Shown here piece by piece: positions 45,890 through 53,525 of a DNA stretch of 64,000 nucleotides (positions within the stretch are counted from its first letter, which is position 1; each line of letters begins with the position of its first letter). The position numbers and the translations under genes were made by a program. The stretch is taken from contig NZ_CP014870.1 in assembly GCF_001661075.1 (NCBI RefSeq), forward strand, positions 4,112,501 to 4,176,500, in the 5' to 3' direction. Source of the stretch: Pseudomonas silesiensis. GTDB lineage: Bacteria > Pseudomonadota > Gammaproteobacteria > Pseudomonadales > Pseudomonadaceae. Below the pieces are notes generated by a model. That model was not told where the DNA came from. It did no database searches and saw only the letters and a list, made by a program, of their open reading frames with translations.

Positions 45890-46900
45890 ATGCGCAGCGC
45901 ATTTGTTACTGGAGCAACCGGCTTGCTGGGCAACAATCTAGTGCGTGAATTGGTCGCTCGTGGCTATACGGTCAAAGGCCTGGTCCGCTCAAGAGCCAAA
46001 GGTGAACAGCAGTTCAACAATCTGCCGGGAGTGGAGCTGGTCGTTGGGGACATGGCCGATGTCGACGCATTCGCAGCATCGCTGCAAGGTTGCGATACGG
46101 TGTTTCACACCGCGGCGTTCTTTCGCGACAACTACAAGGGCGGCAGCCACTGGAAGGAACTCGAAAAGATCAATGTCGACGGTACGCGGGACCTGATTTA
46201 CCAGGCCTACCGCGCCGGTATACGACGGTTCATCCATACGTCTTCCATTGCCGTGCTCGACGGCGCACCTGGAATGTCCATCGATGAGACATGTCTGCGG
46301 GCCGACGCCGATGCGGATGACTACTACCGAAGCAAAATCCTCGCCGACCGTGTCGTCTTGTCGTTCCTGGAGTTCCATCCCGAGATGCATGCCTGCATGG
46401 TCCTGCCTGGCTGGATGTGGGGCCCTGCCGACATTGGCCCGACCTCCTCGGGACAGTTGGTTAACGATGTCGTGCAGGGCAAATTACCCGGACTGATCCC
46501 CGGTAGCTTCTCCGTTGTTGATGCCCGCGATGTGGCATTAGCGCAGATTGCCGCGGCCAAACATGGGCGGCGAGGTGAGCGCTATCTCGCGGCGGGCCGG
46601 CATATTACAATGCGTGAGCTGGTGCCTATTCTTGGACGCATAGCGGGCGTCAAGACACCCGTTCGACAACTACCGCTCCCCTTTCTATTCACCTTGGCGG
46701 CTGTGCAGGAGATTTATGCGCGTCTTACCAGCAAGCCCATTCTGCTGAGCATGGCCACGTTGCGCCTGTTGGTACGAGAGAAGGACCGCACTTGTTTCAA
46801 CCACAGCAAGAGTGAACAAGAGCTTGGCCTAAGTTTCCGAGCAATAGAGCTGACAATCACCGACACGGTGGCGTGGTACCGAGATCACGCTTGGTTTTAG
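45890..46900 (+). CDS. NAD(P)-dependent epimerase/dehydratase (dihydroflavonol-reductase-like)
   Basis: A 336-residue extended SDR. The Rossmann motif is SAFVTGATGLLGNNLVRELV, followed by VVGDMADVDAFAASLQGCDT. FHTAAFFRDNYKGG and RFIHTSSIAVLDG come next, with the YYRSKILADRVVL active-site Tyr-x-x-x-Lys. The C-terminal part resembles hopanoid/flavonol-type reductases. It is translationally close to the SnoaL-like gene, so the two probably act on the same substrate. The substrate is unknown. Confidence 0.88.
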   Translation: MRSAFVTGATGLLGNNLVRELVARGYTVKGLVRSRAKGEQQFNNLPGVELVVGDMADVDAFAASLQGCDTVFHTAAFFRDNYKGGSHWKELEKINVDGTRDLIYQAYRAGIRRFIHTSSIAVLDGAPGMSIDETCLRADADADDYYRSKILADRVVLSFLEFHPEMHACMVLPGWMWGPADIGPTSSGQLVNDVVQGKLPGLIPGSFSVVDARDVALAQIAAAKHGRRGERYLAAGRHITMRELVPILGRIAGVKTPVRQLPLPFLFTLAAVQEIYARLTSKPILLSMATLRLLVREKDRTCFNHSKSEQELGLSFRAIELTITDTVAWYRDHAWF

Positions 46901-46974
46901 ACACAAACCTTAAATTCCCGGAACCGCACTCCTTCCACATTGACCGCACACCTGAACAAGGACGTAAACATACT

Positions 46975-47538
46975 GTGAGTAGGGAAATAATCCTGATGCG
47001 TCACGGCCAGCCAAAGCTGGTCGCTACCGACAAAATGTCAGCGCTCGAAATGAAAGACTGGATCGAGCAATACAACCAGTCCGAAATAACCAACCAACCC
47101 GTGCCGGATGCCAGCATGCAGCTCGCCGCAACCGCCACGGTGATTGTCTCAAGTAGCGCGCCTCGTGCGCTAACCTCCGTCCTGGCTCTTGGCCTGAAGC
47201 CCGCCCTCGTCGACGCGCTTTTCTGTGAAGCGCAACTGCCTTATGGTCACTGGAAACTGCCACGGCTATCGCCGTTTACCTGGGCATTTATCCTTCGAGT
47301 CTTATGGTTGTGCGGCTACTCACGCAGAGTCGAATCCGCCGGCACTGCGAGGAAACGCGCCAGCACGGCAGCTCGACGACTTCAGTCCCTTGCCAGCGAA
47401 GGACCGGTTCTGCTGCTCGGTCATGGTTTTATGAATCGAATGATCGCCAAACAACTGGTGGCAGATGGATGGGTTCGCCAAAAACGTAACGGCAGCCGGT
47501 ATTGGAGTGCGACGGTGTATCAATATGGCGGTGTTTAG
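46975..47538 (+). CDS. Histidine phosphatase superfamily protein
   Basis: About 187 residues. The most likely start is GTG 46975, with AAGGAC upstream; an open frame extends to 46873 inside the previous gene. The phosphatase RHG motif is at the N-terminus (EIILMRHGQPKLV). Conserved later residues are in VIVSSSAPRALTSVLAL (Arg) and the late His of LLLGHGFMNRMIA. It may act on small phosphorylated metabolites. It is probably co-transcribed with the epimerase. Confidence 0.78.
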   Translation: MSREIILMRHGQPKLVATDKMSALEMKDWIEQYNQSEITNQPVPDASMQLAATATVIVSSSAPRALTSVLALGLKPALVDALFCEAQLPYGHWKLPRLSPFTWAFILRVLWLCGYSRRVESAGTARKRASTAARRLQSLASEGPVLLLGHGFMNRMIAKQLVADGWVRQKRNGSRYWSATVYQYGGV

Positions 47539-47981
47539 AAGGTGCCATCTGGCGCGGGGATTAAACGAAGAAAGAATGGGAGCGGGCGCGCAAGGATCAG
47601 GGATAGGCTCTGCTGTTCTCACACAGATTTTCAAAGAGGCGGATGCGGCTGCGTTCCCTTCGGCCGATCCGGTGGCACGCCGGATACGCATCACATGGTG
47701 CTGGCCGAGTACAGAAATCAGCCGTGCAGCAATGTTAGATCAAGCAAATTAAACATCCGCGAAAGGCGCATGTTTAAACGCCCTACGGCTTACTTCCTGA
47801 AAGCTACAAAACCTTGCGCCGTTGCCTACGGGTACGCCAGAATCCGCCGGCTTGTGCGCCAGTGGCCCGCTCGGTAACTTGATTCCCGTCACTGCCCATC
47901 AGTGATCGGGTTTAGCAGCCCGTCGAGTACTGAAGCGCATTTGCATCCAGACAGTCAGGTCATTTCAGGCCTGCACTTCAT

Positions 47982-48055
47982 GGTAGCTGTGCGTAGGGCG
48001 CCTTCGGGCGCGCCGGTTTGGTACTCCCCGGTCTGCTAACCTGCGCACAGCTGCC
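47982..48055 (+). promoter_or_regulatory. Long hairpin leader upstream of first DUF6124 gene
   Basis: GGTAGCTGTGCGTAGG (47982-47997) pairs with CCTGCGCACAGCTGCC (48040-48055), 16 bp with wobble pairs. A GC-rich inner hairpin (GGGCGCCTTCGGGCGCGCC) and TTTAGCAG/CTGCTAA complementary segments lie around it. The second DUF6124 copy has the same fold at 51178-51251 with pairing kept despite substitutions. It lies 55 bp before the start codon; a cis-regulatory RNA or a protein-binding dyad are both possible. Confidence 0.6.
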
Positions 48056-48109
48056 ACCTACGTTTAGCAGCGATAGGTGACGGCTCCAACTGTTTGGAGT
48101 ACCAAAATA

Positions 48110-48472
48110 ATGATCAAACCTTCACCCAATCCGCCAGACACCGATCCGGCATATCCCTACGAAAGCCCCGACTCATACAAACCCAACGAAGCCGCCGAAC
48201 GCGCCCTCGACTCCCACGGCCCCTCGACTGCCGACATCAAAGCCACCCCGCGTACACCCAGCACCCTGTTCACCGTCGACCCACAGGCCACGACCGAAAC
48301 CCTGGCAGTTTATCTGGTCGAGACGCTAGCCTCGGTGGATGTGATGGTTCATCACCTGGTGGATCATCTGGACGGCGGATCGCGCAATGCCCTGCTGGGC
48401 ATTTCCAACAGCATCATGCTCGCGGAAATCACGGCTAACCGGATGCTGGATCAGATCGATCCACCCGCTTGA
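48110..48472 (+). CDS. DUF6124 family small protein, copy 1
   Basis: A 120-residue protein from ATG 48110. The N-terminal third is Pro/Asp-rich and probably disordered (MIKPSPNPPDTDPAYPYESP). The C-terminal half is helical (ETLAVYLVETLASVDVMVHH, then SRNALLGISNSIMLAEITAN). It belongs to a Pseudomonas-specific family of unknown function (DUF6124, related to DUF3077). Copy 2 at 51306 differs at only a few residues. Confidence 0.88.
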   Translation: MIKPSPNPPDTDPAYPYESPDSYKPNEAAERALDSHGPSTADIKATPRTPSTLFTVDPQATTETLAVYLVETLASVDVMVHHLVDHLDGGSRNALLGISNSIMLAEITANRMLDQIDPPA

Positions 48473-48555
48473 GGCAAACGCGTCCGCAATGCGGGCTATG
48501 CAGCAGCGATCCCTTTTTTATTGGGGACCGCATTTCAGCGAAGTAACACAAATAG

Positions 48556-48640
48556 ATCCGTCCCCTTAAATGCCAATAGATCCGTCCCCTTAAATGATCT
48601 AAATGCATCCCCTTAAATGATCGTCCCCTTAAATGATCTC
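48556..48640. repeat. Cluster of GTCCCCTTAAATG tokens
   Basis: GATCCGTCCCCTTAAATG or close variants occur about four times in 85 bp, in tandem after the left DUF6124 unit. The rest of 48641-48813 holds no gene. Confidence 0.7.
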
Positions 48641-48813
48641 TGTCAACGCTTCACCCTGCACCTCACGGTGCAACATGCATGACTCGGGGCCTGGTTGATT
48701 CGCCATTTCTTGCCAGTATCGAACTTTCATCAGCTGTCCTCCGCCAGCTTAAACTGGCGCTCTAAGCGTCTGGCGAATACACCTATGAATGTGTTGAACC
48801 TAAGATAAGGGCA

Positions 48814-49620
48814 TCAGCATTTCAATTGTCCATAGGCTCGGGCCATGACTTCCCAGGTTCTCGCGTCGGCAGGAATCAGATGCTCAATACGCAGCGACTC
48901 CATCGTAATGTCGAGAGGCATGCCAAATGTTGTAAAAGTTGACATGAATTTCAGTTCCCCGTGCCTTGAGTCGAGCCGCGTCAGCACCAACGGAGGCAGT
49001 TCGTTTGTCAACGTGGAAGCCTCTTGAGGCGTGGGGAGGCTTTTCAGAAGCGTAGCGAGCCCCGGGTTGCTCAAGGCCTCTCTCGCTGCCCTTTGCCAAG
49101 CAATCAATCTGATTTCCTCGACATTGTTAAGATGATCGCCCAACCCTCCAGGCTCCAGCAGCGTTACCAACAGATTTAGGCCTTCTGCCGCATCGGCACT
49201 CAGGCCGACCAGATCGAACAGCACTCCAGTGCTTGCGTTGGCTGCCAATATCTCCCACTGACTCCCCAAGACAATCGCTGGTGCGGGGTTGTTGGCATGA
49301 AGCAGGTGAGTTATAGCGTCACGAACAGCCTCCATGCCTGGCGAGGTAAGAGGTGTTGCTTCGTAGCGCGGTGCATAACCACTGGCGAGAAAGACACTGT
49401 TGCAGTGCTCTAGAGGCGCCTCGAGTGCCATGAGTAAGTTATGCAGAGTGCCAGGGCTTGGCTTGGCGCGCCCTGTCTCGATGCAGCTGAGGTGGCGCTG
49501 CGAAATACCTGACATCAAGGCGAGGTCGAGTTGGCTCAATTTTGCCTGACGTCGCAGTTGACGCAACTGCTCACTTGCAGTGATGGAGTGTGTCGTTCGA
49601 GGAAAAGGTCGGGGGCTCAT
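48814..49620 (-). CDS. XRE-family regulator with MmyB-like ligand domain
   Basis: About 268 residues from ATG 49620. Upstream starts at 49656 and 49671 are possible, but they overlap a perfect palindrome, and the shorter form fits the family's usual N-terminus. The HTH is LRQLRRQAKLSQLDLALMSG followed by ISQRHLSCIETGRAKPS. The rest matches the MmyB-type ligand-binding domain (VLGSQWEILAANAST, LNLLVTLLEPGGL, DSRHGELKFMSTFTTFG). Such regulators often control a neighbouring oxidoreductase; here the divergent neighbour is a small membrane protein. Confidence 0.88.
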   Translation of the reverse strand: MSPRPFPRTTHSITASEQLRQLRRQAKLSQLDLALMSGISQRHLSCIETGRAKPSPGTLHNLLMALEAPLEHCNSVFLASGYAPRYEATPLTSPGMEAVRDAITHLLHANNPAPAIVLGSQWEILAANASTGVLFDLVGLSADAAEGLNLLVTLLEPGGLGDHLNNVEEIRLIAWQRAAREALSNPGLATLLKSLPTPQEASTLTNELPPLVLTRLDSRHGELKFMSTFTTFGMPLDITMESLRIEHLIPADARTWEVMARAYGQLKC

Positions 49621-49654
49621 TGTTCGACTCTGACGGCGCGAATTGGCTGAGTCC

Positions 49655-49671
49655 ATGACCTGTGAGGTCAT
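49655..49671. promoter_or_regulatory. Palindrome upstream of XRE regulator
   Basis: ATGACCTGTGAGGTCAT is a perfect 7-bp inverted repeat with a 3-bp centre. It lies 35 bp upstream of the likely regulator start and 68 bp upstream of the divergent membrane-protein gene. It is probably the regulator's own operator. Confidence 0.6.
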
Positions 49672-49738
49672 TGATCTCGGCGTGACAATATCACTACCTT
49701 GTCAGCGTCGATTATCACTTCTTGCTCAAGGAGGACAA

Positions 49739-50098
49739 ATGAAAAGACCCTACCTCTCACTCGCCACATTGGTGATTTTTTCCTTGTATACGGCGGGTAC
49801 CATGTTCGTTGCCGATCAATCGCTCATCGACTTCGGCCTGGAGTTAATATCCAGCCCGGACACTGCCCAAATAGTTATTGACCTTTACCTGCTCGGCGTC
49901 CTCGCTTGCATCTGGATGTATCGGGACGCTCGTTCCAAAGGCCGATCTGCGGTCTCTCTTGTGCCTTACTTTCTGATAACGGCAGTCTTCGTATCGATTG
50001 GCCCATTGCTTTACCTCGTTATCAACGGATTCGCCAAGAAAAAGCTGCCTACGGATACCACCGGTTACAGCATCGATATATCGCGCAATCTCGACTAA
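49739..50098 (+). CDS. DUF2834-like small membrane protein
   Basis: A 119-residue protein from ATG 49739 with an excellent ribosome-binding site (AAGGAGGACAA). Three hydrophobic helices are visible: LATLVIFSLYTAGTMFV, IDLYLLGVLACIWMYRDAR and YFLITAVFVSIGPLLYLVIN. The layout resembles DUF2834 membrane proteins of unknown function. It diverges from the XRE regulator across an operator-like palindrome and is its likely target. Confidence 0.72.
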   Translation: MKRPYLSLATLVIFSLYTAGTMFVADQSLIDFGLELISSPDTAQIVIDLYLLGVLACIWMYRDARSKGRSAVSLVPYFLITAVFVSIGPLLYLVINGFAKKKLPTDTTGYSIDISRNLD

Positions 50099-50275
50099 AA
50101 GGAACGAAGAGGATGTCCGTTGGCGTTTGGCTATTCCTTTGTTTCCGGGTGTCCGGCCAACACGCGTTACGTGATTGAATGGGCCCCCATTGATGCAGCA
50201 GCAACTCCGTAATCTCACTCGCCCGCTGCTTCGGCAGGCGATTTTAGGGTGCCAAAGCGAACACGGGGATATCTA

Positions 50276-50737
50276 GTGGTTACGACAATGGGCGAACTGG
50301 CGATACGTCAGATCTCAGCGCTTCCTCCGGAAATCCTGGAATTTGAAGCGGAGGCAGTTACAGAAGGTTTCAGGTTTCTCACGCGCTTGGTTGCAGATTG
50401 GAAAGACGGGTCAAACCGATTCGATCAACCAGGTGAATGCCTTTTTGGAGCCTTCCGCAACGGGCAACTGATCGCCATCGGTGGTCTTTCATATGATCCA
50501 CATGCCGGGTCGGACATCGGGAGGCTACGGAGGGTATACGTCGCGCGAGCATCAAGGGGTCAGAATGTGGGTAAAGCCCTGGTGCAGCAGCTTTTGGAAT
50601 ATGCGGCTCAGCGATTTCGTGTCGTACGCCTGTCCACGGATACATCGGAGGGAGCCGCATTTTACCTTCGCTGCGGGTTCCTACAGATACAGGATGATTT
50701 TGCTACTCATATGAAGTCATTAGTCGATGCCACGTAA
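50276..50737 (+). CDS. GNAT-family N-acetyltransferase
   Basis: About 153 residues. I chose GTG 50276 because GGGGA lies six bases upstream; ATG 50288 is the alternative. The acetyl-CoA site is in RRVYVARASRGQNVGKALVQ, with VVRLSTDTSEGAAFYLRCGF as the C-terminal signature. It acetylates an amine; the substrate is unknown. No partner gene is evident. Confidence 0.85.
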   Translation: MVTTMGELAIRQISALPPEILEFEAEAVTEGFRFLTRLVADWKDGSNRFDQPGECLFGAFRNGQLIAIGGLSYDPHAGSDIGRLRRVYVARASRGQNVGKALVQQLLEYAAQRFRVVRLSTDTSEGAAFYLRCGFLQIQDDFATHMKSLVDAT

Positions 50738-50903
50738 CCAGGGCGGACTCATCTACGAGCGCTCCGTCTAAGGTGAACATAGTGGCCAGAGCACTTTGCT
50801 TCCCGAAAGCCTCGACGACTACGTTAGCGATACCAATCCAGTGCGTGTGGTCGACGTTTTCGTCGACGAACTCGCTTGGTGTTACTTCGTTACTGGAGTT
50901 CAA
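50703..50903 (-). CDS. Doubtful small ORF overlapping the GNAT gene end
   Basis: A 66-codon frame starting at TTG without a clear ribosome-binding site (residues include EFVDENVDHTHWIGIANVVV). Its composition looks protein-like, but it overlaps the GNAT gene by 35 bp. It may be the end of a lost gene. No family recognised. Otherwise 50738-50935 is empty. Confidence 0.22.
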   Translation of the reverse strand: MNSSNEVTPSEFVDENVDHTHWIGIANVVVEAFGKQSALATMFTLDGALVDESALVTWHRLMTSYE

Positions 50904-51177
50904 ACGCCAAGGTTAGTCATGACGTCGCGTCGTTCGATCAAGCAAATTAAACACCCGCGAAAGGCGCATGTTTAAGCGTCCTACTGATTACTTCCTGAAA
51001 GCTACAACACCTTGCGCCGTTGCCTACGGGTACGCCAGAATCCGCCGGCTTGTGCGCCCATCCCCCGCTCGGTAACTTGATTCCCGTCACTGCCCATCAG
51101 TGATCGGGTTTAGCAGCCCGTCGTGACGAAGCGCATTTGCATCCAAATAGTCAGGTCATTCCATGCCTGCACTTTAT

Positions 51178-51251
51178 GGTAGCTGTGCGCAGGGCGCCCT
51201 CGGGCGCGCCGGAATCGTCTCCGCCGGTCTGCTAACCTGCACACAGCTGCC
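51178..51251 (+). promoter_or_regulatory. Long hairpin leader upstream of second DUF6124 gene
   Basis: GGTAGCTGTGCGCAGG (51178-51193) pairs with CCTGCACACAGCTGCC (51236-51251). Relative to copy 1 each arm has changed at one position, and the changes leave Watson-Crick or G-U pairs intact. Confidence 0.6.
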
Positions 51252-51305
51252 ACCATTCGTTTAGCAGCGACTTGGTGACGGCTCCATGTTTTGGAGCGTA
51301 CAAAG

Positions 51306-51668
51306 ATGATTAAACCTTCACCCAATCCGCCAGACACCGATCCGGCATCCCCTTACGAAAGCCCCGATCCAAACAAACTCAACGAAGCCGCGGAACGCGC
51401 CCTCGATTCCCACGTCCCCTCAACTGCCGACATAAAAGCCACCCCGCGTATACCCAGCACCCTGTTCTCCGTCGACCCGCAGGCCACGACAGAAACCCTC
51501 GCGGTCTATCTGGTCGAGACGCTAGCCTCGGTCGACGTGATGGTTCATCACCTGGTGGATCATCTGGACGGCGGATCGCGCAATGCCCTGCTGGGCATTT
51601 CCAACAGCATCATGCTCGCGGAGATCACGGCGAACCGGATGCTGGATCAGATCGATCCACCCGCCTGA
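51306..51668 (+). CDS. DUF6124 family small protein, copy 2
   Basis: A 120-residue protein nearly identical to copy 1. Differences are concentrated in the disordered N-terminal half (for example PASPYESPDPNKLNEAAE), while the helical C-terminal half is unchanged, which suggests purifying selection on that part. Function unknown. A hairpin with arms GCGGTCCC (51699-51706) and GGGACCGC (51717-51724) follows the stop. Confidence 0.88.
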   Translation: MIKPSPNPPDTDPASPYESPDPNKLNEAAERALDSHVPSTADIKATPRIPSTLFSVDPQATTETLAVYLVETLASVDVMVHHLVDHLDGGSRNALLGISNSIMLAEITANRMLDQIDPPA

Positions 51669-51698
51669 GGCAGACGCGTCCGCGATGCGGGCTATGCA

Positions 51699-51724
51699 GC
51701 GGTCCCTTCATTATTGGGGACCGC
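51699..51724. terminator. Hairpin after second DUF6124 gene
   Basis: GCGGTCCC and GGGACCGC form a perfect 8-bp stem about 30 bp past the stop. There is no U-tract. The copy-1 counterpart has one arm mutated (GCGATCCC) and a T-rich loop. Confidence 0.45.
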
Positions 51725-51790
51725 ATTTCAGCGAAGTAAAACAAATAGATCCGTCCCCTTAATTGGTCCCCTTAATTGCTTAATTGATCC

Positions 51791-52081
51791 TCAATTGATC
51801 TGCACAACAACCGGACCTTCCGTAACGATCGGCGGGTCCGCGTGGATATCTGATGCATTTTTCTGAATCCACTCACGTGCGACTTTCAAGCTCGCATCGC
51901 TGCCGGCCTTGTCCGTGCAAACAGTCACCGACGTACCACCATCACCCGTATTCAGCAGTGTGTAGCTGACGAGGCCGGGCACTGTCCGCAGGGCAGCTTC
52001 GACGTCGGTTTTGCGCTCTTCCAAACGCACGAAAAGCTGCCTTGCTCCAGTACCCAAGTAGGTTCTTATCACCGCATACAT
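51791..52081 (-). CDS. Small ABM-like (dimeric alpha-beta barrel) protein
   Basis: A 96-residue protein from ATG 52081 with AAAGGAGACGACT upstream. The sequence MYAVIRTYLGTGARQLFVRL, then VEAALRTVPGLVSYTLLNTG and KVAREWIQKNASDI, has the alternating strand-helix pattern of small dimeric alpha-beta barrel proteins such as antibiotic-biosynthesis-monooxygenase-like domains. The assignment is by pattern only. A 91-bp near-identical piece of this gene lies at 35264-35354. Confidence 0.7.
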   Translation of the reverse strand: MYAVIRTYLGTGARQLFVRLEERKTDVEAALRTVPGLVSYTLLNTGDGGTSVTVCTDKAGSDASLKVAREWIQKNASDIHADPPIVTEGPVVVQIN

Positions 52082-52297
52082 AGTCGTCTCCTTTGGGAGC
52101 AGCGTCTCGATGCCTATCCAGATCTGCTGATGGCCGCTCTCACCCAGGTTTCAGTTCACCCCGATTTATTAAGCTTAGCCTCACGCCGACGACGAGCGAA
52201 ATGCAACGACCACCGGCCGCAGTTGGCCGTTTTCTGGCGCCGAAGAAAATCCAGTGCCCGTGGTCATCGTTCAGCTTAATCCTGACCCCGACTCACC

Positions 52298-52330
52298 GTC
52301 CCAATATGCTAAGAAACTGTCCCGCCGCGC
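52298..52330 (+). promoter_or_regulatory. AraC-type direct-repeat operator upstream of the TauD gene
   Basis: GTCCCAATATGC (52298-52309) and GTCCCGCCGCGC (52319-52330) are direct repeats 21 bp apart start to start, about two helical turns, joined by TAAGAAACT. This is the classic AraC-family arrangement. It lies 124 bp before the dioxygenase start and resembles the site at 57152-57184. The gap 52082-52453 is otherwise empty. Confidence 0.7.
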
Positions 52331-52453
52331 CCACAGCCTGGCACCCGCGATATCTACTATAGGACCCGTCCCCCTGCCCATTAAGTGGGGCCAGTGACCT
52401 AGACCGGGTGCACATCTTGCGCACCGCCGTACAAGCACGGATTGGAGACAACA

Positions 52454-53416
52454 ATGACAAAAATCGCCGACATCCAGAACACCCCTGCATCAGCCTCTCC
52501 CTCGGCACCGAACATCATCCGGTCGTCGGTGCGACAGCATTCGATCAAGGTGGAGCTTTGCACACCCGCCATCGGCGCAGAGCTCAGCAACGTCAGCCTT
52601 GTCGACGCTGCCCAGGACCCCGAATTGATCGCGCAAATCAGGGCCCTGTGGCTCAAGCACAAAGTGTTGTTCTTTCGCGACCAAAACATCACGCCACTGG
52701 AGCAACAGCATTTCGCCGCGCGTTTCAGCGAACTGGAAGCCCATCCCCTGGCGCCGAGCCATCCGGAGGCGGACAAGCTGCTGATGCTGTACCGCAATCT
52801 CGATCCCAGCAAACCCAAGAGTTATGTCGAAAAGGCCAGCCGCGAAAATCTCTGGCATGCCGATGTCACCTACAAGAAGGCGCCGCCCCGCGGCGCGGTA
52901 TTGCGCTGCGAACTGGGTCCGGAGACCGGCGGCGACACCCTGTTTTCCAACATGGTGATGGCCTACGACAATCTGCCCGACGCCATCAAGCAGCGGATCG
53001 AGGGCTTGTATGCCAAGCACGGCGCCGAGCAGACTTTCGGTGCCCAGTTACCCCGCGACGAACGTCACGCGATGGCCCTGAAGACCCCCGGCGCTGAACA
53101 CCCGGTGGTGCTTGTCCATCCGGAGACGGGTGAAAAGGTGCTGTTCGTCAACTCGGCATTCACCACCCATTTCTCGAATTTCTTCAACTTCGAAGACGTC
53201 CGTTACGGCCAGGACTTCATGCCCGAGGCTCATCACTTGATGAGCTACCTGATCTCCCAGGCCGCGATTCCGGAATATCAGGTACGCCTGAAGTGGCGCA
53301 CCAATACCGTTGCCATGTGGGACAACCTGCAAGTCCAGCACTACGCGGTAGCTGACTACGGCAATGCGCCAAGAAAAATGCTGCGCGCCACCCTCGCGGG
53401 AACCCCGCTGACCTGA
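52454..53416 (+). CDS. TauD/TfdA-family 2-oxoglutarate-dependent dioxygenase
   Basis: A 320-residue protein from ATG 52454 (GGAGACAACA upstream). Family landmarks are ALWLKHKVLFFRDQNITPLE, the iron ligands His and Asp in ENLWHADVTYKKAPPRGAVL, and the distal His and 2-oxoglutarate-binding Arg in WDNLQVQHYAVADY and PRKMLRATLAG. It oxidises a substrate while converting 2-oxoglutarate to succinate and CO2. It is the first gene of a plus-strand operon with a cupin dioxygenase and a CoA ligase, preceded by an AraC-type operator. Confidence 0.92.
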   Translation: MTKIADIQNTPASASPSAPNIIRSSVRQHSIKVELCTPAIGAELSNVSLVDAAQDPELIAQIRALWLKHKVLFFRDQNITPLEQQHFAARFSELEAHPLAPSHPEADKLLMLYRNLDPSKPKSYVEKASRENLWHADVTYKKAPPRGAVLRCELGPETGGDTLFSNMVMAYDNLPDAIKQRIEGLYAKHGAEQTFGAQLPRDERHAMALKTPGAEHPVVLVHPETGEKVLFVNSAFTTHFSNFFNFEDVRYGQDFMPEAHHLMSYLISQAAIPEYQVRLKWRTNTVAMWDNLQVQHYAVADYGNAPRKMLRATLAGTPLT

Positions 53417-53525
53417 CCCTGACTGCCTGCACCAGACAGGCCAGGGCACCCGACCATCAGCGATGGCCGGGCGATGCTGGCCGCCGAAACTTTCTCGATC
53501 AGAACAACAATCAATGGAGTTACCT

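Larger units (their letters stand above)
47738..48570. repeat. Left copy of ~830-bp duplication (DUF6124 unit)
   Basis: 47738-48570 aligns end to end with 50936-51762 with scattered substitutions and small indels. It holds a start-of-repeat hairpin, a structured leader and a DUF6124 gene, ending in GATCCGTCCCCTTAA. Neither copy has transposase genes. The stretch before it, 47539-47737, holds no gene I can support. Confidence 0.93.
50936..51762. repeat. Right copy of ~830-bp duplication (DUF6124 unit)
   Basis: Direct-repeat partner of 47738-48570. Both begin with GATCAAGCAAATTAAACA and end with GATCCGTCCCCTTAA. The two copies bracket a 2.4-kb segment with the XRE, membrane-protein and GNAT genes. 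Confidence 0.93.

Noticed and set aside
48556..48640. Tandem short repeats considered as a CRISPR array
   Set aside because: Units are about 10-18 bp, spacers are only a few bases and irregular, and no cas genes are present.
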